A stretch of 64,000 nt of DNA from Leifsonia shinshuensis (GTDB taxonomy: Bacteria > Actinomycetota > Actinomycetes > Actinomycetales > Microbacteriaceae): NCBI RefSeq assembly GCF_013410375.1, contig NZ_JACCFL010000001.1:1922001-1986000 (forward strand), read 5' to 3'. The notes beneath the pieces were generated by a model. That model searched no databases. It was not told the DNA's origin and saw only the letters and a list, made by a program, of their open reading frames with translations. Made by a program: the position numbers and the translations under genes. This document shows, in pieces, positions 34,331 to 44,143 of this stretch. How positions within the stretch are numbered: the stretch's first letter is position 1; every line of letters starts with the position of its first letter.

Positions 34331-34835
34331 CGACGTCGCCGCCGCCGACCTCACCTTCCGCGTGGTGCGCACGCTGGTGGAGCGCGGCCTCACGATCGCC
34401 GTGGCCGAGTCGCTGACCGGAGGCGGCCTCACCGCAGAGCTCACGCGCGTCCCCGGCGCGTCCGCCGTCGTGCTCGGCGCGGCCGTCGTGTACGCGACGG
34501 AGCTCAAGCACACGCTGCTCGGAGTGGACGCGGAACTGCTGGAGCGGGAGGGTCCGGTGCACCCGGAGGTCGCGTGCGCGCTCGCCTCCGGAGTGCGGGA
34601 GCGCCTCGCCGTCGGCGGCCGCCCCGCCGACCTCGGTCTCTCCACGACGGGCGTGGCCGGTCCCGACCCGCAGGGCGGCCGCGCCGTCGGCACCGTGTAC
34701 CTCGGCGTCGCGTCGGCCGCGGGGGTCCGCTCCGTCGAGCTGCGACTCGGCGGGGACCGGCAGTCCATCCGGACGCAGACGGTCGCGCGAGCGGTCCACG
34801 AGCTCGCCGTGGAGCTCGGCCTGGCGGGGTCCTGA
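34317..34835 (+). CDS. CinA C-terminal domain protein (nicotinamide-nucleotide amidohydrolase PncC)
   Basis: 172 residues corresponding to the CinA C-terminal deamidase only. Motifs: TIAVAESLTGGGLTAELTRVPGAS, VVYATELKHTLLGV, GVAGPDPQGGRAVGTVYLGV. It hydrolyses NMN to nicotinate mononucleotide in pyridine recycling, as established for PncC. The GTG start lies inside the last codons of pgsA. Actinobacteria typically carry this short form between pgsA and clgR, as here. Confidence 0.88.
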   Translation: MPGPDDVAAADLTFRVVRTLVERGLTIAVAESLTGGGLTAELTRVPGASAVVLGAAVVYATELKHTLLGVDAELLEREGPVHPEVACALASGVRERLAVGGRPADLGLSTTGVAGPDPQGGRAVGTVYLGVASAAGVRSVELRLGGDRQSIRTQTVARAVHELAVELGLAGS

Positions 34836-34875
34836 CACCCCTTCGCGGGCCATCCCGGCACCCGCCGCGATCCCA

Positions 34876-34902
34876 GGGAATATCTACTGTTTCGGTCTCG
34901 TT
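34876..34902 (+). promoter_or_regulatory. Sigma-H/SigR-type promoter of clgR
   Basis: GGGAAT (34876-34881), 18 nt, GTT (34900-34902). This matches the GGAAT-N18-GTT consensus of the oxidative/heat-stress sigma factor SigR/SigH. It lies 118 bp upstream of the clgR ATG, in an AT-richer gap. Confidence 0.7.
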
Positions 34903-35019
34903 ACAGGTCGTTGCATTCACAACAAAAGCCCAGTCGTCGCGGATATCGTGACTGACATGGATGCGGTACAGTTGGCATCCATTCGATTCGTCGGCAGGGT
35001 AGAAGAAGGAGGCTCCGAA

Positions 35020-35331
35020 ATGATTCTTGTACGTCAGGAAATCGGCGACGTGCTCAGGGACTTCCGCCTGCAGAAGGGCCGCACCCTGCGTCAGGTCGCG
35101 AGCAAGGCGAGTGTCGCCCTCGGCTACCTGAGCGAGGTCGAGCGCGGCCAGAAGGAGGCCTCGAGCGAGATCCTCGCCTCGGTGGCCGACGCGCTGGAGA
35201 CCCCGGTCTCCGTCATCATGCGCGAGGTGGGCGACCGCATCGCGGTCCTCGAAGGACTCGAGCCGGTCATCCCCGACACCATCCCCGACGACTTCGTCTC
35301 CGCTCTGGACGCGAACCTCGTCGCCCGCTGA
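35020..35331 (+). CDS. clgR: ClgR, XRE-type activator of clp protease genes
   Basis: 103-residue helix-turn-helix regulator; in corynebacteria, streptomycetes and mycobacteria ClgR activates clpP1P2/clpC and other proteostasis and repair genes. Almost the whole N-terminus (VRQEIGDVLRDFRLQKGRTLRQVASKASVALGYLSEVERGQKEASSEIL) is family-identical, with the HTH at about 19-45. The ATG at 35020 follows a strong AGAAGGAGG (35004-35012); an in-frame ATG 24 codons earlier would be off-family. Promoter: see the SigR/SigH-like element. A G+C-rich hairpin follows the gene. Confidence 0.95.
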   Translation: MILVRQEIGDVLRDFRLQKGRTLRQVASKASVALGYLSEVERGQKEASSEILASVADALETPVSVIMREVGDRIAVLEGLEPVIPDTIPDDFVSALDANLVAR

Positions 35332-35352
35332 ACAACCACGACATTCCCGAGG

Positions 35353-35375
35353 GCGCCCCGCACGATGCGGGGCGT
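35353..35375 (+). terminator. Intrinsic terminator after clgR
   Basis: CGCCCCGC, five-base loop ACGAT, GCGGGGCG, then a pyrimidine stretch ending GTTT. Good stem but a weak T-tract. Confidence 0.6.
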
Positions 35376-35383
35376 CGCTCGTT

Positions 35384-35389
35384 TAAGGT
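35384..35389 (+). promoter_or_regulatory. -10 element TAAGGT, leaderless start
   Basis: TAAGGT ends 6 nt before the DUF3046 ATG at 35396, directly after the clgR terminator. Confidence 0.6.
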
Positions 35390-35395
35390 GAACCC

Positions 35396-35620
35396 ATGAA
35401 GTTGAGCGAGTTCCAGCGCGCCGTCGTCGACGAGTTCGGCTCCGGCTACGGGCAGGCGCTGCTGACCGACCTCGTGCTCGGCGAACTCGGCGGCCGCACC
35501 GCGCAGGAGGCGCTGAACGCCGGCATCCCGGCGCGCGAGGTGTGGCTCGCGCTCTGCCGCGAGACCGGCGTGCCGCAGTCGCACTGGTACGGCGCGGGCA
35601 AGCCGGCGCCGAAGCGCTGA
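35396..35620 (+). CDS. DUF3046 protein
   Basis: 74-residue conserved actinobacterial protein (MKLSEFQRAVVDEFG...REVWLALCRETGVPQSHWYG) found upstream of recA across the phylum. No enzymatic motif; it is small, cytosolic and mostly helical. Function unknown. Predicted leaderless transcript from a -10 ending 6 nt upstream. The 283 bp that follow, before recA, hold a palindromic element, an SOS box and the recA promoter. Confidence 0.88.
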   Translation: MKLSEFQRAVVDEFGSGYGQALLTDLVLGELGGRTAQEALNAGIPAREVWLALCRETGVPQSHWYGAGKPAPKR

Positions 35621-35637
35621 CGCGCCCTCGCGCCCGG

Positions 35638-35739
35638 GCGACATCCGTGCCGAATGTCGCGAAAGCACGCCGCAAACGCCACATTCGTGCCGAATCGCGT
35701 CACGACCCGTTCGCGACATTCGTGACGAATGTGCGGGCG
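35638..35739. repeat. Triplicated palindromic word upstream of recA (ACATTCGTGMCGAATGT)
   Basis: Three related palindromic units: GCGACATCCGTGCCGAATGTCGC (35638-35660, one mismatch), CACATTCGTGCCGAAT (35680-35695) and ACATTCGTGACGAATGT (35716-35732, perfect 8-bp arms). They fill the first part of the DUF3046-recA gap, before the SOS box. Confidence 0.7.
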
Positions 35740-35759
35740 ACACGCCGGGTCGGAACGCT

Positions 35760-35773
35760 CGAAGATATGTTCG
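35760..35773. promoter_or_regulatory. LexA (SOS) box of recA
   Basis: CGAAGATATGTTCG, close to the actinobacterial/Bacillus-type CGAAC-N4-GTTCG operator, 130 bp before the recA ATG and 9 bp upstream of a TAGACT -10. Confidence 0.8.
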
Positions 35774-35781
35774 GAACTGAT

Positions 35782-35787
35782 TAGACT
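35782..35787 (+). promoter_or_regulatory. Candidate -10 element TAGACT of recA
   Basis: TAGACT downstream of the SOS box; LexA bound at 35760-35773 would cover the -35 region. Predicted leader about 110 nt. Confidence 0.5.
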
Positions 35788-35903
35788 CCTTCACAGACGG
35801 CAATCGAAAACGAGTTGTCCACGGATCCACCGGCCGACACGTCGAGTGTCGGCGGTCGACCATACAGTCGAACTCGTAGCGAAGCCCACGAAGGAGAACC
35901 GCA

Positions 35904-36983
<1,080 letters not shown>

Positions 36984-37055
36984 TCCCACGACTCGACGTG
37001 AGTCGGGTGATGGTGCGAGACGGCAGGCGCGGGAGAAGACTGAGGAGGGGATTTC

Positions 37056-37898
37056 ATGGTGGTGAGGTTTCCCTCTGAGGCTTCGGACTCCGGGAGTGAG
37101 CATGTGGCTCCGGTGACGCCGTTGCGTCGTGCGGGCGCGAGGCGGGATCGGGCAGTCGAGCGTGGGCTGGTAGAGCAGGGGGTGGTTCGGCCGGTGGCTG
37201 AGCTTCCGGGGGCTCAGGAGGTCGCGGCTCCCGCTGACGGTGGTTCGTCGGAGCGGTGGAACAACACCTGGGCGGCTGAGCCTGCGCGGCGTTCCGGTGC
37301 TCGCGACGTGTCCGATACCGCCGACGCGTCTCACACCGCCTACGCGCCGAACACGGCCGATGCACCGAACACCGCCGATGAATCCGGCGCCGAGGACGAG
37401 GAGAGTGAACGGCTCGCCCGCAAGGCGTCGGGCGTCACCATCCGTCAGCTCGCCCGCCGGGGCATGTCGCGGTGGGAGCTGGAGCAGCTGCTCACCAAGC
37501 GCGAGATCGCGCCGGAGGTCTTCGCTCCCGAGCTGGACCGGTTGGAGGCGATGGGCGTGATCGACGACGCCTCGCTGGCGGCGACCCTCGCGTTCACGCA
37601 GCACAGCCGGAAGGGGCTCGGCCGATCGGCGATCGAGCTCGACCTCAAGCGGCGGCACATCGCCCCCGAGCTGATCGAGGAGGCGCTGGCCGACATCGCG
37701 GACGAAGACGAGCTGGAGCGGGCCACCGAGCTCGCCGTCAAACGCATCGGGCAGCTGTCGTCCTACGACGACGAGACGGCGCGCCGGCGGCTGCACGGCT
37801 TCCTCGCGCGCAAGGGCTACGACTCCTCGGTGGTACGGCAGGCGATGGACGCGGCGTTCGCGACCCGCGGTCGTCGCGGCGGCGTGCGGTTCCAGTAA
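37056..37898 (+). CDS. recX: RecX, RecA modulator, with a long N-terminal extension
   Basis: 280 residues; typical RecX is 150-200. The three-helix RecX repeats are in the second half: [64 protein letters not shown] and [32 protein letters not shown]. The first ~110 residues are low-complexity, with an 18-bp tandem duplication encoding APNTAD twice (37344-37379). ATG has GAGGAGGGG upstream, so the extension is probably translated. 72 bp after recA, likely same transcript; it restrains RecA filaments. Confidence 0.88.
   Translation: MVVRFPSEASDSGSEHVAPVTPLRRAGARRDRAVERGLVEQGVVRPVAELPGAQEVAAPADGGSSERWNNTWAAEPARRSGARDVSDTADASHTAYAPNTADAPNTADESGAEDEESERLARKASGVTIRQLARRGMSRWELEQLLTKREIAPEVFAPELDRLEAMGVIDDASLAATLAFTQHSRKGLGRSAIELDLKRRHIAPELIEEALADIADEDELERATELAVKRIGQLSSYDDETARRRLHGFLARKGYDSSVVRQAMDAAFATRGRRGGVRFQ
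37344..37379 (+). repeat. 18-bp tandem duplication in the recX extension
   Basis: GCGCCGAACACGGCCGAT (37344-37361) and GCACCGAACACCGCCGAT (37362-37379), two mismatches, encoding APNTAD twice. Confidence 0.75.
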
Positions 37899-37962
37899 GC
37901 GCGAACGGGGGTCGGGCGCTCGTTCGATTCCGGTCCGGGTCGAACGTAGAATCATACGCATC

Positions 37963-39582
37963 ATGAGCACCATCGAGTCGAGCAGCGCAGAGCATTCCCG
38001 CGTCTTCGAACCGTCCCCGGCCGCGATCGCCGAGGACGGGCGCCCGCGCACCTACGAGGTGCGCACGTTCGGCTGCCAGATGAACGTGCACGACTCCGAG
38101 CGGCTGAGCGGTTCGCTGGAGGCCGCCGGCTACGTCCCCGCCGACGGCGCGGAGGCGGACATCGTGGTCATCAACACCTGTGCGGTGCGCGAGAACGCCG
38201 ACAACAAGCTCTACGGCAACCTCGGCCACCTGGCGGGGGTCAAGCGGCGCCACGCCGGGATGCAGATCGCCGTCGGCGGCTGCCTCGCCCAGAAGGACAA
38301 GAACGTCATCCTCGAGAAGGCCCCCTGGGTCGACGTCGTCTTCGGCACCCACAACATGGGCTCGCTCCCGGGCCTGCTCGAGCGCGCGCGGCACAACGAC
38401 GCCGCCGAGATCGAGATCCTGGAATCCCTCGAGACCTTCCCGTCGACGCTGCCCACCAAGCGCGACTCCTCGTACTCGGGCTGGGTGTCCATCTCGGTCG
38501 GCTGCAACAACACCTGCACCTTCTGCATCGTGCCGTCGCTGCGCGGCAAGGAGAAGGACCGTCGCCCGGGCGACATCCTCGCCGAGATCGGCACGCTGGT
38601 CGAGGACGGCGCGATCGAGGTCACGCTGCTCGGTCAGAACGTCAACTCGTACGGCGTCGAGTTCGGCGACCGCCAGGCGTTCAGCAAGCTGCTGCGCGCG
38701 GCCGGCCAGATCGACGGCCTGGAGCGCATCCGCTTCACCAGCCCGCACCCGGCCGCGTTCACCGACGACGTCATCGACGCGATGGCGGAGACCCCGAACG
38801 TCATGCCGCAGCTGCACATGCCGCTCCAGTCCGGCTCCGACCGCATCCTCAAGTCGATGCGCCGGTCCTACCGCTCGGAGAAGTTCCTCGGCATCCTCGA
38901 CCGCGTCCGGGCCAAGCTGCCGGACGCGGCGATCAGCACCGACATCATCGTCGGCTTCCCGGGTGAGACCGAGGAGGACTTCCTCGACACGATGCGCGTG
39001 GTCGAGCAGGCGCGCTTCGCCTCCGCGTTCACGTTCCAGTACTCGATCCGGCCGGGGACCCCGGCGGCCGACATGGCCGACCAGGTGCCCAAGGAGGTCG
39101 TGCAGGACCGCTACGACCGCCTGATCGCGCTCCAGGAGCGCATCTCCCTCGAGGAGAACGAGCGCCTCGTCGGCCGCGAGGTCGAGCTGCTGGTGGCCAA
39201 CGGCGAAGGCCGCAAGGACGCCGACACCCACCGGCTCAGCGGCCGCGCCCGCGACAGCCGGCTCGTCCACTTCGAGCTGCCCGCCGGCTCGGACGTCCCG
39301 CGCCCCGGCGACGTCGTCACCGTGCGGATCACGCAGGCGGCGCCGCACTACCTCATCGCGGACAGCGCCGACGGCGCACCCCTCGCCATCCGCCGCACCC
39401 GGGCGGGCGACGCGTGGGACCGCGCGGAGGCGGAGTCGTGCGCGGTCCCGTCGCACGGCGACGGCGCCCAGGCTGCCGGCCGCGTGTCGCTCGGACTGCC
39501 CACGCTGCGCCCGCGCGATCCGCTGACCTCCCCGGGCGTGGGCACCATGCCGATCTACGACCCGTCGGACGGCCAGCGCTGA
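37963..39582 (+). CDS. miaB: tRNA-2-methylthio-N6-dimethylallyladenosine synthase MiaB
   Basis: 539-residue radical-SAM methylthiotransferase modifying A37 of tRNAs that read U-starting codons. N-terminal UPF0004 domain cysteines: FGCQMN, NTCAVR, GGCLAQ. Radical-SAM cluster [12 protein letters not shown] domain with [13 protein letters not shown] and [12 protein letters not shown]. About 60 residues follow the TRAM domain, longer than in E. coli. A TAGAAT -10 lies 10 nt before the ATG. MiaA, which makes the substrate, is encoded next. Confidence 0.95.
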   Translation: MSTIESSSAEHSRVFEPSPAAIAEDGRPRTYEVRTFGCQMNVHDSERLSGSLEAAGYVPADGAEADIVVINTCAVRENADNKLYGNLGHLAGVKRRHAGMQIAVGGCLAQKDKNVILEKAPWVDVVFGTHNMGSLPGLLERARHNDAAEIEILESLETFPSTLPTKRDSSYSGWVSISVGCNNTCTFCIVPSLRGKEKDRRPGDILAEIGTLVEDGAIEVTLLGQNVNSYGVEFGDRQAFSKLLRAAGQIDGLERIRFTSPHPAAFTDDVIDAMAETPNVMPQLHMPLQSGSDRILKSMRRSYRSEKFLGILDRVRAKLPDAAISTDIIVGFPGETEEDFLDTMRVVEQARFASAFTFQYSIRPGTPAADMADQVPKEVVQDRYDRLIALQERISLEENERLVGREVELLVANGEGRKDADTHRLSGRARDSRLVHFELPAGSDVPRPGDVVTVRITQAAPHYLIADSADGAPLAIRRTRAGDAWDRAEAESCAVPSHGDGAQAAGRVSLGLPTLRPRDPLTSPGVGTMPIYDPSDGQR

Positions 39583-39620
39583 GCGCTCCACGGGACACCG
39601 CCGCGCCGCAGGACGACCAC

Positions 39621-40688
39621 GTGACGCCGGGCGCGTCCGCCGCCGCGTCCGATGCCGCTGCCCCGATGACGACCGCGACCGTCGCCGAAGGGTCTGAGGC
39701 GTCCGCCGGGCACCCGACGACCGCGTCTGTCGCCGAGTCGACAGACCCGGCTCCCACGGACCCCACCGCGCCCGCCGTCATCGCTATCGTCGGCGCCACC
39801 GGCACCGGTAAGACCGAGCTCTCCCTCGCCCTGGCGGAGGCACTGCGCGAGCAGGGCCGGGCCGCCGAGGTCGTCAACGCGGACGCGATGCAGTTCTACC
39901 GGGGGATGGACATCGGCACCGCGAAGCTTCCTCCCGCCGAGTGGCGCGGCGTGCCGCACCACCTCTTCGACGTCCTCGACGTCACCGAGGAGGCCACCGT
40001 CGCCCGCTACCAGCCGGAGGCGCGGCGGGTCGTCGACGAGATCCGTGCGCGCGGGGCGACGCCCATCCTCGTCGGCGGGTCCGGGCTGTACGTGTCCAGC
40101 GTGATCTTCGACTTCCGGTTCCCGGGCACCGACCCGGAGCTGCGGGCGCGGCTGGAGGCCGAGCTGGCGGCGCAGGGGCCCGGGATGCTGTTCCGGCGCC
40201 TGGCGGAGCTCGACCCGGAGGCCGCCCGGCGGATCGGGCCCTCGAACGGCCGCCGGATCGTCCGCGCGCTCGAAGTCGCCGAGCTGACCGGGGAGCCGGT
40301 GAGCGGCGCCCTCCCCGACGAGCCGCAATACTGGCGCCCCACCACCGTCCTCGGCCTGGCGGCGCCCCGTGACGAGCTCGTCCTCCGCCTCGACGCGCGC
40401 GTCGAGCGGATGTGGGCCGACGGGCTCACCGACGAGGTGCGGCGCCTGATCCCGCTCGGCCTGGAGGACGGCGTGACCGCGCGCCGCGCGATCGGCTACG
40501 CGCAGGCCCTCGCGGAGGTGAAGGGCGAGCTGACCCGCGCCGAGGCGATCGCGGCCACACAGCAGCTCACGCGGCGGTACGCCCGCCGGCAGGTGAGCTG
40601 GTTCAAGCGCTACGCCGGCATCCACTGGCTCGACTACGACGACCCGGACCTGCCCGCCACTGCCCTGGCCGCACTCGGCACTCGCTGA
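39621..40688 (+). CDS. miaA: tRNA dimethylallyltransferase MiaA
   Basis: Transfers dimethylallyl to A37 of tRNA; MiaB then methylthiolates it. Walker [16 protein letters not shown], then [42 protein letters not shown] and the C-terminal [11 protein letters not shown]. Start uncertain: a GTG at 39621 has AGGA seven nt upstream; the next ATG is 39666, without a site. Either gives an Ala/Thr-rich N-terminal stretch of 40-55 residues before the conserved core. 355 residues from the GTG. dapF follows 24 bp later. Confidence 0.88.
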   Translation: MTPGASAAASDAAAPMTTATVAEGSEASAGHPTTASVAESTDPAPTDPTAPAVIAIVGATGTGKTELSLALAEALREQGRAAEVVNADAMQFYRGMDIGTAKLPPAEWRGVPHHLFDVLDVTEEATVARYQPEARRVVDEIRARGATPILVGGSGLYVSSVIFDFRFPGTDPELRARLEAELAAQGPGMLFRRLAELDPEAARRIGPSNGRRIVRALEVAELTGEPVSGALPDEPQYWRPTTVLGLAAPRDELVLRLDARVERMWADGLTDEVRRLIPLGLEDGVTARRAIGYAQALAEVKGELTRAEAIAATQQLTRRYARRQVSWFKRYAGIHWLDYDDPDLPATALAALGTR

Positions 40689-40700
40689 GCCGGCGGCCGA

Positions 40701-40706
40701 TAGGCT
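40701..40706 (+). promoter_or_regulatory. -10 element TAGGCT, leaderless start of dapF
   Basis: TAGGCT ends 6 nt before the dapF ATG at 40713. Confidence 0.6.
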
Positions 40707-40712
40707 GGGACG

Positions 40713-41591
40713 ATGGCGACGCTCCATTTCACCAAGGGTCAGGGGACCGGCAACGACTTCGTGCTCTACTCCGACCCGGACGGGCGGCTGCCGCTGACCG
40801 CTCCCCAGATCGCGGCGATCTGCGACCGGCACTTCGGGATCGGCGCGGACGGCGTGATCCGCGCGGTCCGCTCCACGCACCTCCCCGAGGGCGCGGAGGC
40901 CCTGGCGGAGGACGACGGCGCCGAGTGGTTCATGGACTACTACAACGCCGACGGCTCCGTCGCCGAGATGTGCGGCAACGGCATCCGCGTGTACGTGCGC
41001 TACCTGCTGGAGTCCGGGCTCGCCGAGCTCGCGGACGGCGACACCCTCCCGATCGGCACCCGCTCCGGTGTGCGGGACGTCCAGCGCAACCTCACCGGCT
41101 TCCAGGTCGACCTCGGCCGCTGGAGCCTCGACGGCGGCGAGCCGTTGGTGCGCGCCAAGGAGCTCCCGGTGGCCCGTCCCGGTCTCGGCATCGACATGGG
41201 CAACCCGCACGTGGTCGTCGCGGTCGCCGACGAGTCCGAGCTGGAGGCCGCCGACCTCACCTACATCCCGCACATCGAGCCGGAGCCCGAGGACGGCGCG
41301 AACGTCGAGTTCGTCGTCCCGCAGGAGCCGCTGGTTCGCGACGGCGTCGGCCGCATCCGGATGCGCGTGCACGAGCGGGGGAGCGGCGAGACGCTGTCCT
41401 GCGGGACCGGCGCGGCCGCTGCGGCGCTCGCGGTACGGCACTGGGCAGGCGAAGGCGCGCCCGACCAGTGGCGCGTCGAGGTGCCGGGCGGCACCGTCGG
41501 CGTGCGCATGTTCCCGACCGAGGACGGCGAGCACGTCGCGCTCTCCGGCCCGGCCGAGCTGGTCTACACCGGCACCCTCGAACTCGCCTGA
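40713..41591 (+). CDS. dapF: Diaminopimelate epimerase DapF
   Basis: 292-residue cofactor-free epimerase interconverting LL- and meso-diaminopimelate. The two catalytic cysteines are in MCGNGIR and [15 protein letters not shown] at the start and IDMGNPHVV are diagnostic. Its own leaderless promoter is predicted. Convergent with the downstream methyltransferase gene, with a palindromic element between them. Confidence 0.95.
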   Translation: MATLHFTKGQGTGNDFVLYSDPDGRLPLTAPQIAAICDRHFGIGADGVIRAVRSTHLPEGAEALAEDDGAEWFMDYYNADGSVAEMCGNGIRVYVRYLLESGLAELADGDTLPIGTRSGVRDVQRNLTGFQVDLGRWSLDGGEPLVRAKELPVARPGLGIDMGNPHVVVAVADESELEAADLTYIPHIEPEPEDGANVEFVVPQEPLVRDGVGRIRMRVHERGSGETLSCGTGAAAAALAVRHWAGEGAPDQWRVEVPGGTVGVRMFPTEDGEHVALSGPAELVYTGTLELA

Positions 41592-41599
41592 GCCACCTC

Positions 41600-41658
41600 C
41601 CGAGTACGCGGGAAATCGGGCGATCCGGGGCGGAACACCGGACTTTTCGCGTACTCGG
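41600..41658. repeat. Intergenic palindromic element, copy 2 (CCGAGTACGCG family)
   Basis: CCGAGTACGCG (41600-41610) and CGCGTACTCGG (41648-41658), perfect 11-bp arms; the arms are followed inward by GGAAA and TTTT. Occupies the gap between dapF and the convergent methyltransferase gene. Confidence 0.85.
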
Positions 41659-41673
41659 CTGTTCGGTGCGGGG

Positions 41674-42291
41674 TCAGGAGGCGGCGGGCTTGCGGGCGCG
41701 CAGCACGCGGTAGCCCTTGGAGATGGCCGCGCGGGTGGTGGTCAGCTCGGGCATGGTGGCCTGGATCCAGCGCTGCAGGGAGTCGCTGCCGAGGTTCCGC
41801 TGCACGACCAGCCACGCGTCCGAGCCCGGCTCCAGCCGCGGCAGCCAGCGCTGCAGGATGTCGTGCAGCTCGTTCTTGCCGACCCGGATGGGCGGATTGG
41901 ACCAGATCGTGGTGAATTCCACGGACTCGGGAACATCATCCGGCGTCACGGGGTTAACATTTGTCAGACCGAGCTTCTGCGCATTCCGGCGCACCACGTC
42001 CAGCGCTCGGGTGTTGACGTCGACCGCCCAGACGGTCGCATGAGGGGATTCGAGAGCAAGTGTGAGAGCCAGAGGCCCCCAGCCGCAGCCGAGGTCGAGG
42101 AGCTGACCTCCGGGCGGCGCGGAGGGGACATGGTCGAGGAGCACTCGCGTACCCATATCGATGCGCTCGGGGCTGAAGATCCCGTTCGCCGTCACCAGTT
42201 CGTACGTCTGGCCCGCCAGGCGTGCGGTGAACGGCCGCAGGTTCAAGTCGCTCTCGGGCGCGGGTGAGAAGTAGTGATCTCCGCTGGCCAT
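41674..42291 (-). CDS. Class I SAM methyltransferase (RsmC/RlmG-like)
   Basis: 205-residue MTS-domain methyltransferase. SAM motif LLDLGCGWGPLALTLAL, acidic WAVDVNTRALDVVRRNA, and the catalytic NPPIR of N2-guanine rRNA methyltransferases. Begins HYFSPAPESDLNLRPFTARLAGQTYELVTANGIFSPERIDMGTRVLL, the usual lead-in. Short single-domain form, so the exact rRNA target is not clear. On the minus strand TACGGT ends 7 nt before the ATG (leaderless). Confidence 0.88.
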   Translation of the reverse strand: MASGDHYFSPAPESDLNLRPFTARLAGQTYELVTANGIFSPERIDMGTRVLLDHVPSAPPGGQLLDLGCGWGPLALTLALESPHATVWAVDVNTRALDVVRRNAQKLGLTNVNPVTPDDVPESVEFTTIWSNPPIRVGKNELHDILQRWLPRLEPGSDAWLVVQRNLGSDSLQRWIQATMPELTTTRAAISKGYRVLRARKPAAS

Positions 42292-42298
42292 ATAGAGG

Positions 42299-42304
42299 AC
42301 CGTA
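42299..42304 (-). promoter_or_regulatory. -10 element TACGGT (minus strand), leaderless start
   Basis: On the minus strand TACGGT is followed by seven bases and then the methyltransferase ATG at 42291. Confidence 0.5.
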
Positions 42305-42346
42305 CAGGACGCGGACCATCAGACAAACACGGCAGAACAGACAGAC

Positions 42347-42352
42347 TAGGGT
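42347..42352 (+). promoter_or_regulatory. Candidate -10 element TAGGGT of hflX
   Basis: TAGGGT 28 nt before the hflX ATG, in the divergent 89-bp gap; the short leader contains a weak CAGGGGA site. Confidence 0.45.
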
Positions 42353-42380
42353 GTACCCCACCTGGATCAGGGGACAGTGA

Positions 42381-43916
42381 ATGACCGAACGAACAGATTT
42401 CGAAGAACAGACCGACGAGCGCACCATCGATCGCAGTGCGGACGACGTCGTCGCGCGCGTGCTCGCCACCCAGCAGAACCGCGCGACGGTGACGCTGTTC
42501 GGCTCCGGGGCGCAGGCGCTCCAGTCGAGCGACACCGACGGCGGCGGCCACGACGGCGAGCAGTTCGACCGCGAGGAGCGTGCGGCGCTCCGCCGCGTCT
42601 CCGGGCTCTCGACCGAGCTCGAGGACGTCACCGAGGTCGAGTACCGGCAGCTGCGGCTGGAGAACGTCGTGCTCATCGGCGTCTACTCGCAGGGCTCGCT
42701 GCAGGACGCGGAGAACTCGCTGCGCGAGCTCGCCGCCCTCGCCGAGACCGCGGGCGCCGCGGTGCTCGACGGACTGCTGCAGCGACGGCCGCATCCCGAC
42801 CCCAGCACCTACCTCGGCCGCGGCAAGGCGGAGGAGCTGGCCGGGATCGTGCGCGCGCTCGGCGCGGACACCGTGATCGCCGACACCGAGCTGGCGCCCA
42901 GCCAGCGGCGCGCGCTGGAGGACGTGGTGAAGGTGAAGGTGATCGACCGCACGGCCGTCATCCTCGACATCTTCAGCCAGCACGCCAAGAGCCGCGAGGG
43001 CAAGGCGCAGGTCGAGCTCGCGCAGCTCGAGTACCTCCTCCCGCGCCTGCGCGGCTGGGGCGAGTCGATGTCCCGCCAGGCCGGTGGCCAGGTGGGCGGC
43101 GCGGGCGCAGGCATGGGCTCGCGCGGACCCGGTGAGACGAAGATCGAGCTCGACCGACGCCGCATCCACTCGCGGATGGCGAAGCTGCGCAAGCAGATCG
43201 CCGGGTTCAAGCCGGCGCGGGAGGCGAAGCGGGCGAACCGCAACCGCAACTCGGTCCCGTCCGTCGCCATCGCCGGATACACCAACGCGGGCAAGTCCAG
43301 CCTCCTGAACCGGGTGACCAAGGCGGGCGTGCTCGTCGAGAACGCTCTGTTCGCCACGCTGGACGCGACCGTGCGCCGCTCGGTGACCGCCGACGGCCGG
43401 CTCTACACGCTCGCCGACACGGTCGGCTTCGTGCGCAACCTGCCGCACCAGCTGGTGGAGGCGTTCCGCTCGACGCTGGAGGAGGTCGCCGACTCCGACG
43501 TCATCCTGCACGTGGTCGACGGCTCGCACCCCGACCCGGCGTCGCAGCTGGCGACCGTCCGCGACGTGATCGGGGAGGTGGGCGCGCGGGACATCCCGGA
43601 GATCGTGGTGTTCAACAAGGCCGACCTCATCCCCGCCGACGACCGGCTGGTCCTGCGCGGCCTGGAGCCCGGCGCGATCTTCGCGTCCGCGCGCACCGGG
43701 GAGGGCGTCGACGAGGTGCTCGCCGCGATCGCCCGCCTGCTGCCCGACCCGTCGGTCGAGGTCGAGCTCGTCGTCCCGTACGACCGCGGCGACCTGATCT
43801 CCGCGCTCCACGAGCGCGGCCGGGTGCTCTCCACCGACTACGTCGAGGACGGCACGCGGGTGCGCGCGAGGATCATGCCGGAGTACCAGTCCGTGTTCGA
43901 GCCGTTCGCGGTGTAG
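42381..43916 (+). CDS. hflX: GTPase HflX
   Basis: 511-residue translation-associated GTPase that splits stalled ribosomes under stress. N-terminal HflX domain (LENVVLIGVYSQGSLQDAENSLRELAALAETAG, TYLGRGKAEEL), glycine-rich linker (GGQVGGAGAGMGSRGPGETKIELDRR), then the G domain: GYTNAGKSSLLNR (G1), DTVGF (G3), NKADL (G4). The first ~75 residues are a polar extension common in actinobacteria. Starts MTERTDFEEQ. A very long hairpin lies just past the stop. Confidence 0.93.
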   Translation: MTERTDFEEQTDERTIDRSADDVVARVLATQQNRATVTLFGSGAQALQSSDTDGGGHDGEQFDREERAALRRVSGLSTELEDVTEVEYRQLRLENVVLIGVYSQGSLQDAENSLRELAALAETAGAAVLDGLLQRRPHPDPSTYLGRGKAEELAGIVRALGADTVIADTELAPSQRRALEDVVKVKVIDRTAVILDIFSQHAKSREGKAQVELAQLEYLLPRLRGWGESMSRQAGGQVGGAGAGMGSRGPGETKIELDRRRIHSRMAKLRKQIAGFKPAREAKRANRNRNSVPSVAIAGYTNAGKSSLLNRVTKAGVLVENALFATLDATVRRSVTADGRLYTLADTVGFVRNLPHQLVEAFRSTLEEVADSDVILHVVDGSHPDPASQLATVRDVIGEVGARDIPEIVVFNKADLIPADDRLVLRGLEPGAIFASARTGEGVDEVLAAIARLLPDPSVEVELVVPYDRGDLISALHERGRVLSTDYVEDGTRVRARIMPEYQSVFEPFAV

Positions 43917-43934
43917 CGGCAGGAGATCGACCGT

Positions 43935-43997
43935 CCGGAGGCCGGGTGGAGGCCACTGTGTCACAAGATGACGCGGTGGGTTCCGCCCGGCCTCCGG
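43935..43997 (+). terminator. Long hairpin between hflX and metF
   Basis: CCGGAGGCCGGGTGGA (43935-43950) pairs with TTCCGCCCGGCCTCCGG (43981-43997), one mismatch in 16; inner bases CCAC-N2-TGTCA and TGACG-N2-GTGG can extend the stem. No T-tract. Probably the hflX terminator; an attenuation role for metF is possible. Confidence 0.6.
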
Positions 43998-44003
43998 CGT
44001 TGT

Positions 44004-44009
44004 TACTGT
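44004..44009 (+). promoter_or_regulatory. Candidate -10 element TACTGT of metF
   Basis: TACTGT just after the hairpin would start transcription near 44016 and give a leader of about 128 nt before the metF ATG. Confidence 0.35.
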
Positions 44010-44143
44010 GACTGCACAACCGAAGCGGGCGACCGCTGACGTGGTGCGACAGCCGAGCCCGGCACCCGCCCGCCCCCTCCTTTCGACGGTCACCGCCGCC
44101 TGCGAGCGAGGGCGCCCGTGACGCTGATCGACACCGAGGAACC

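Noticed and set aside
30722..34861. A 1379-codon reverse-strand open frame over ftsK, pgsA and cinA
   Set aside because: Antisense shadow of genuine genes with clear motifs; composition typical of high-GC non-coding frames.
44004..44143. SAM or other riboswitch ahead of metF/metE
   Set aside because: I could not match the conserved core of SAM-I, SAM-II or SAM-IV; only simple hairpins are visible.
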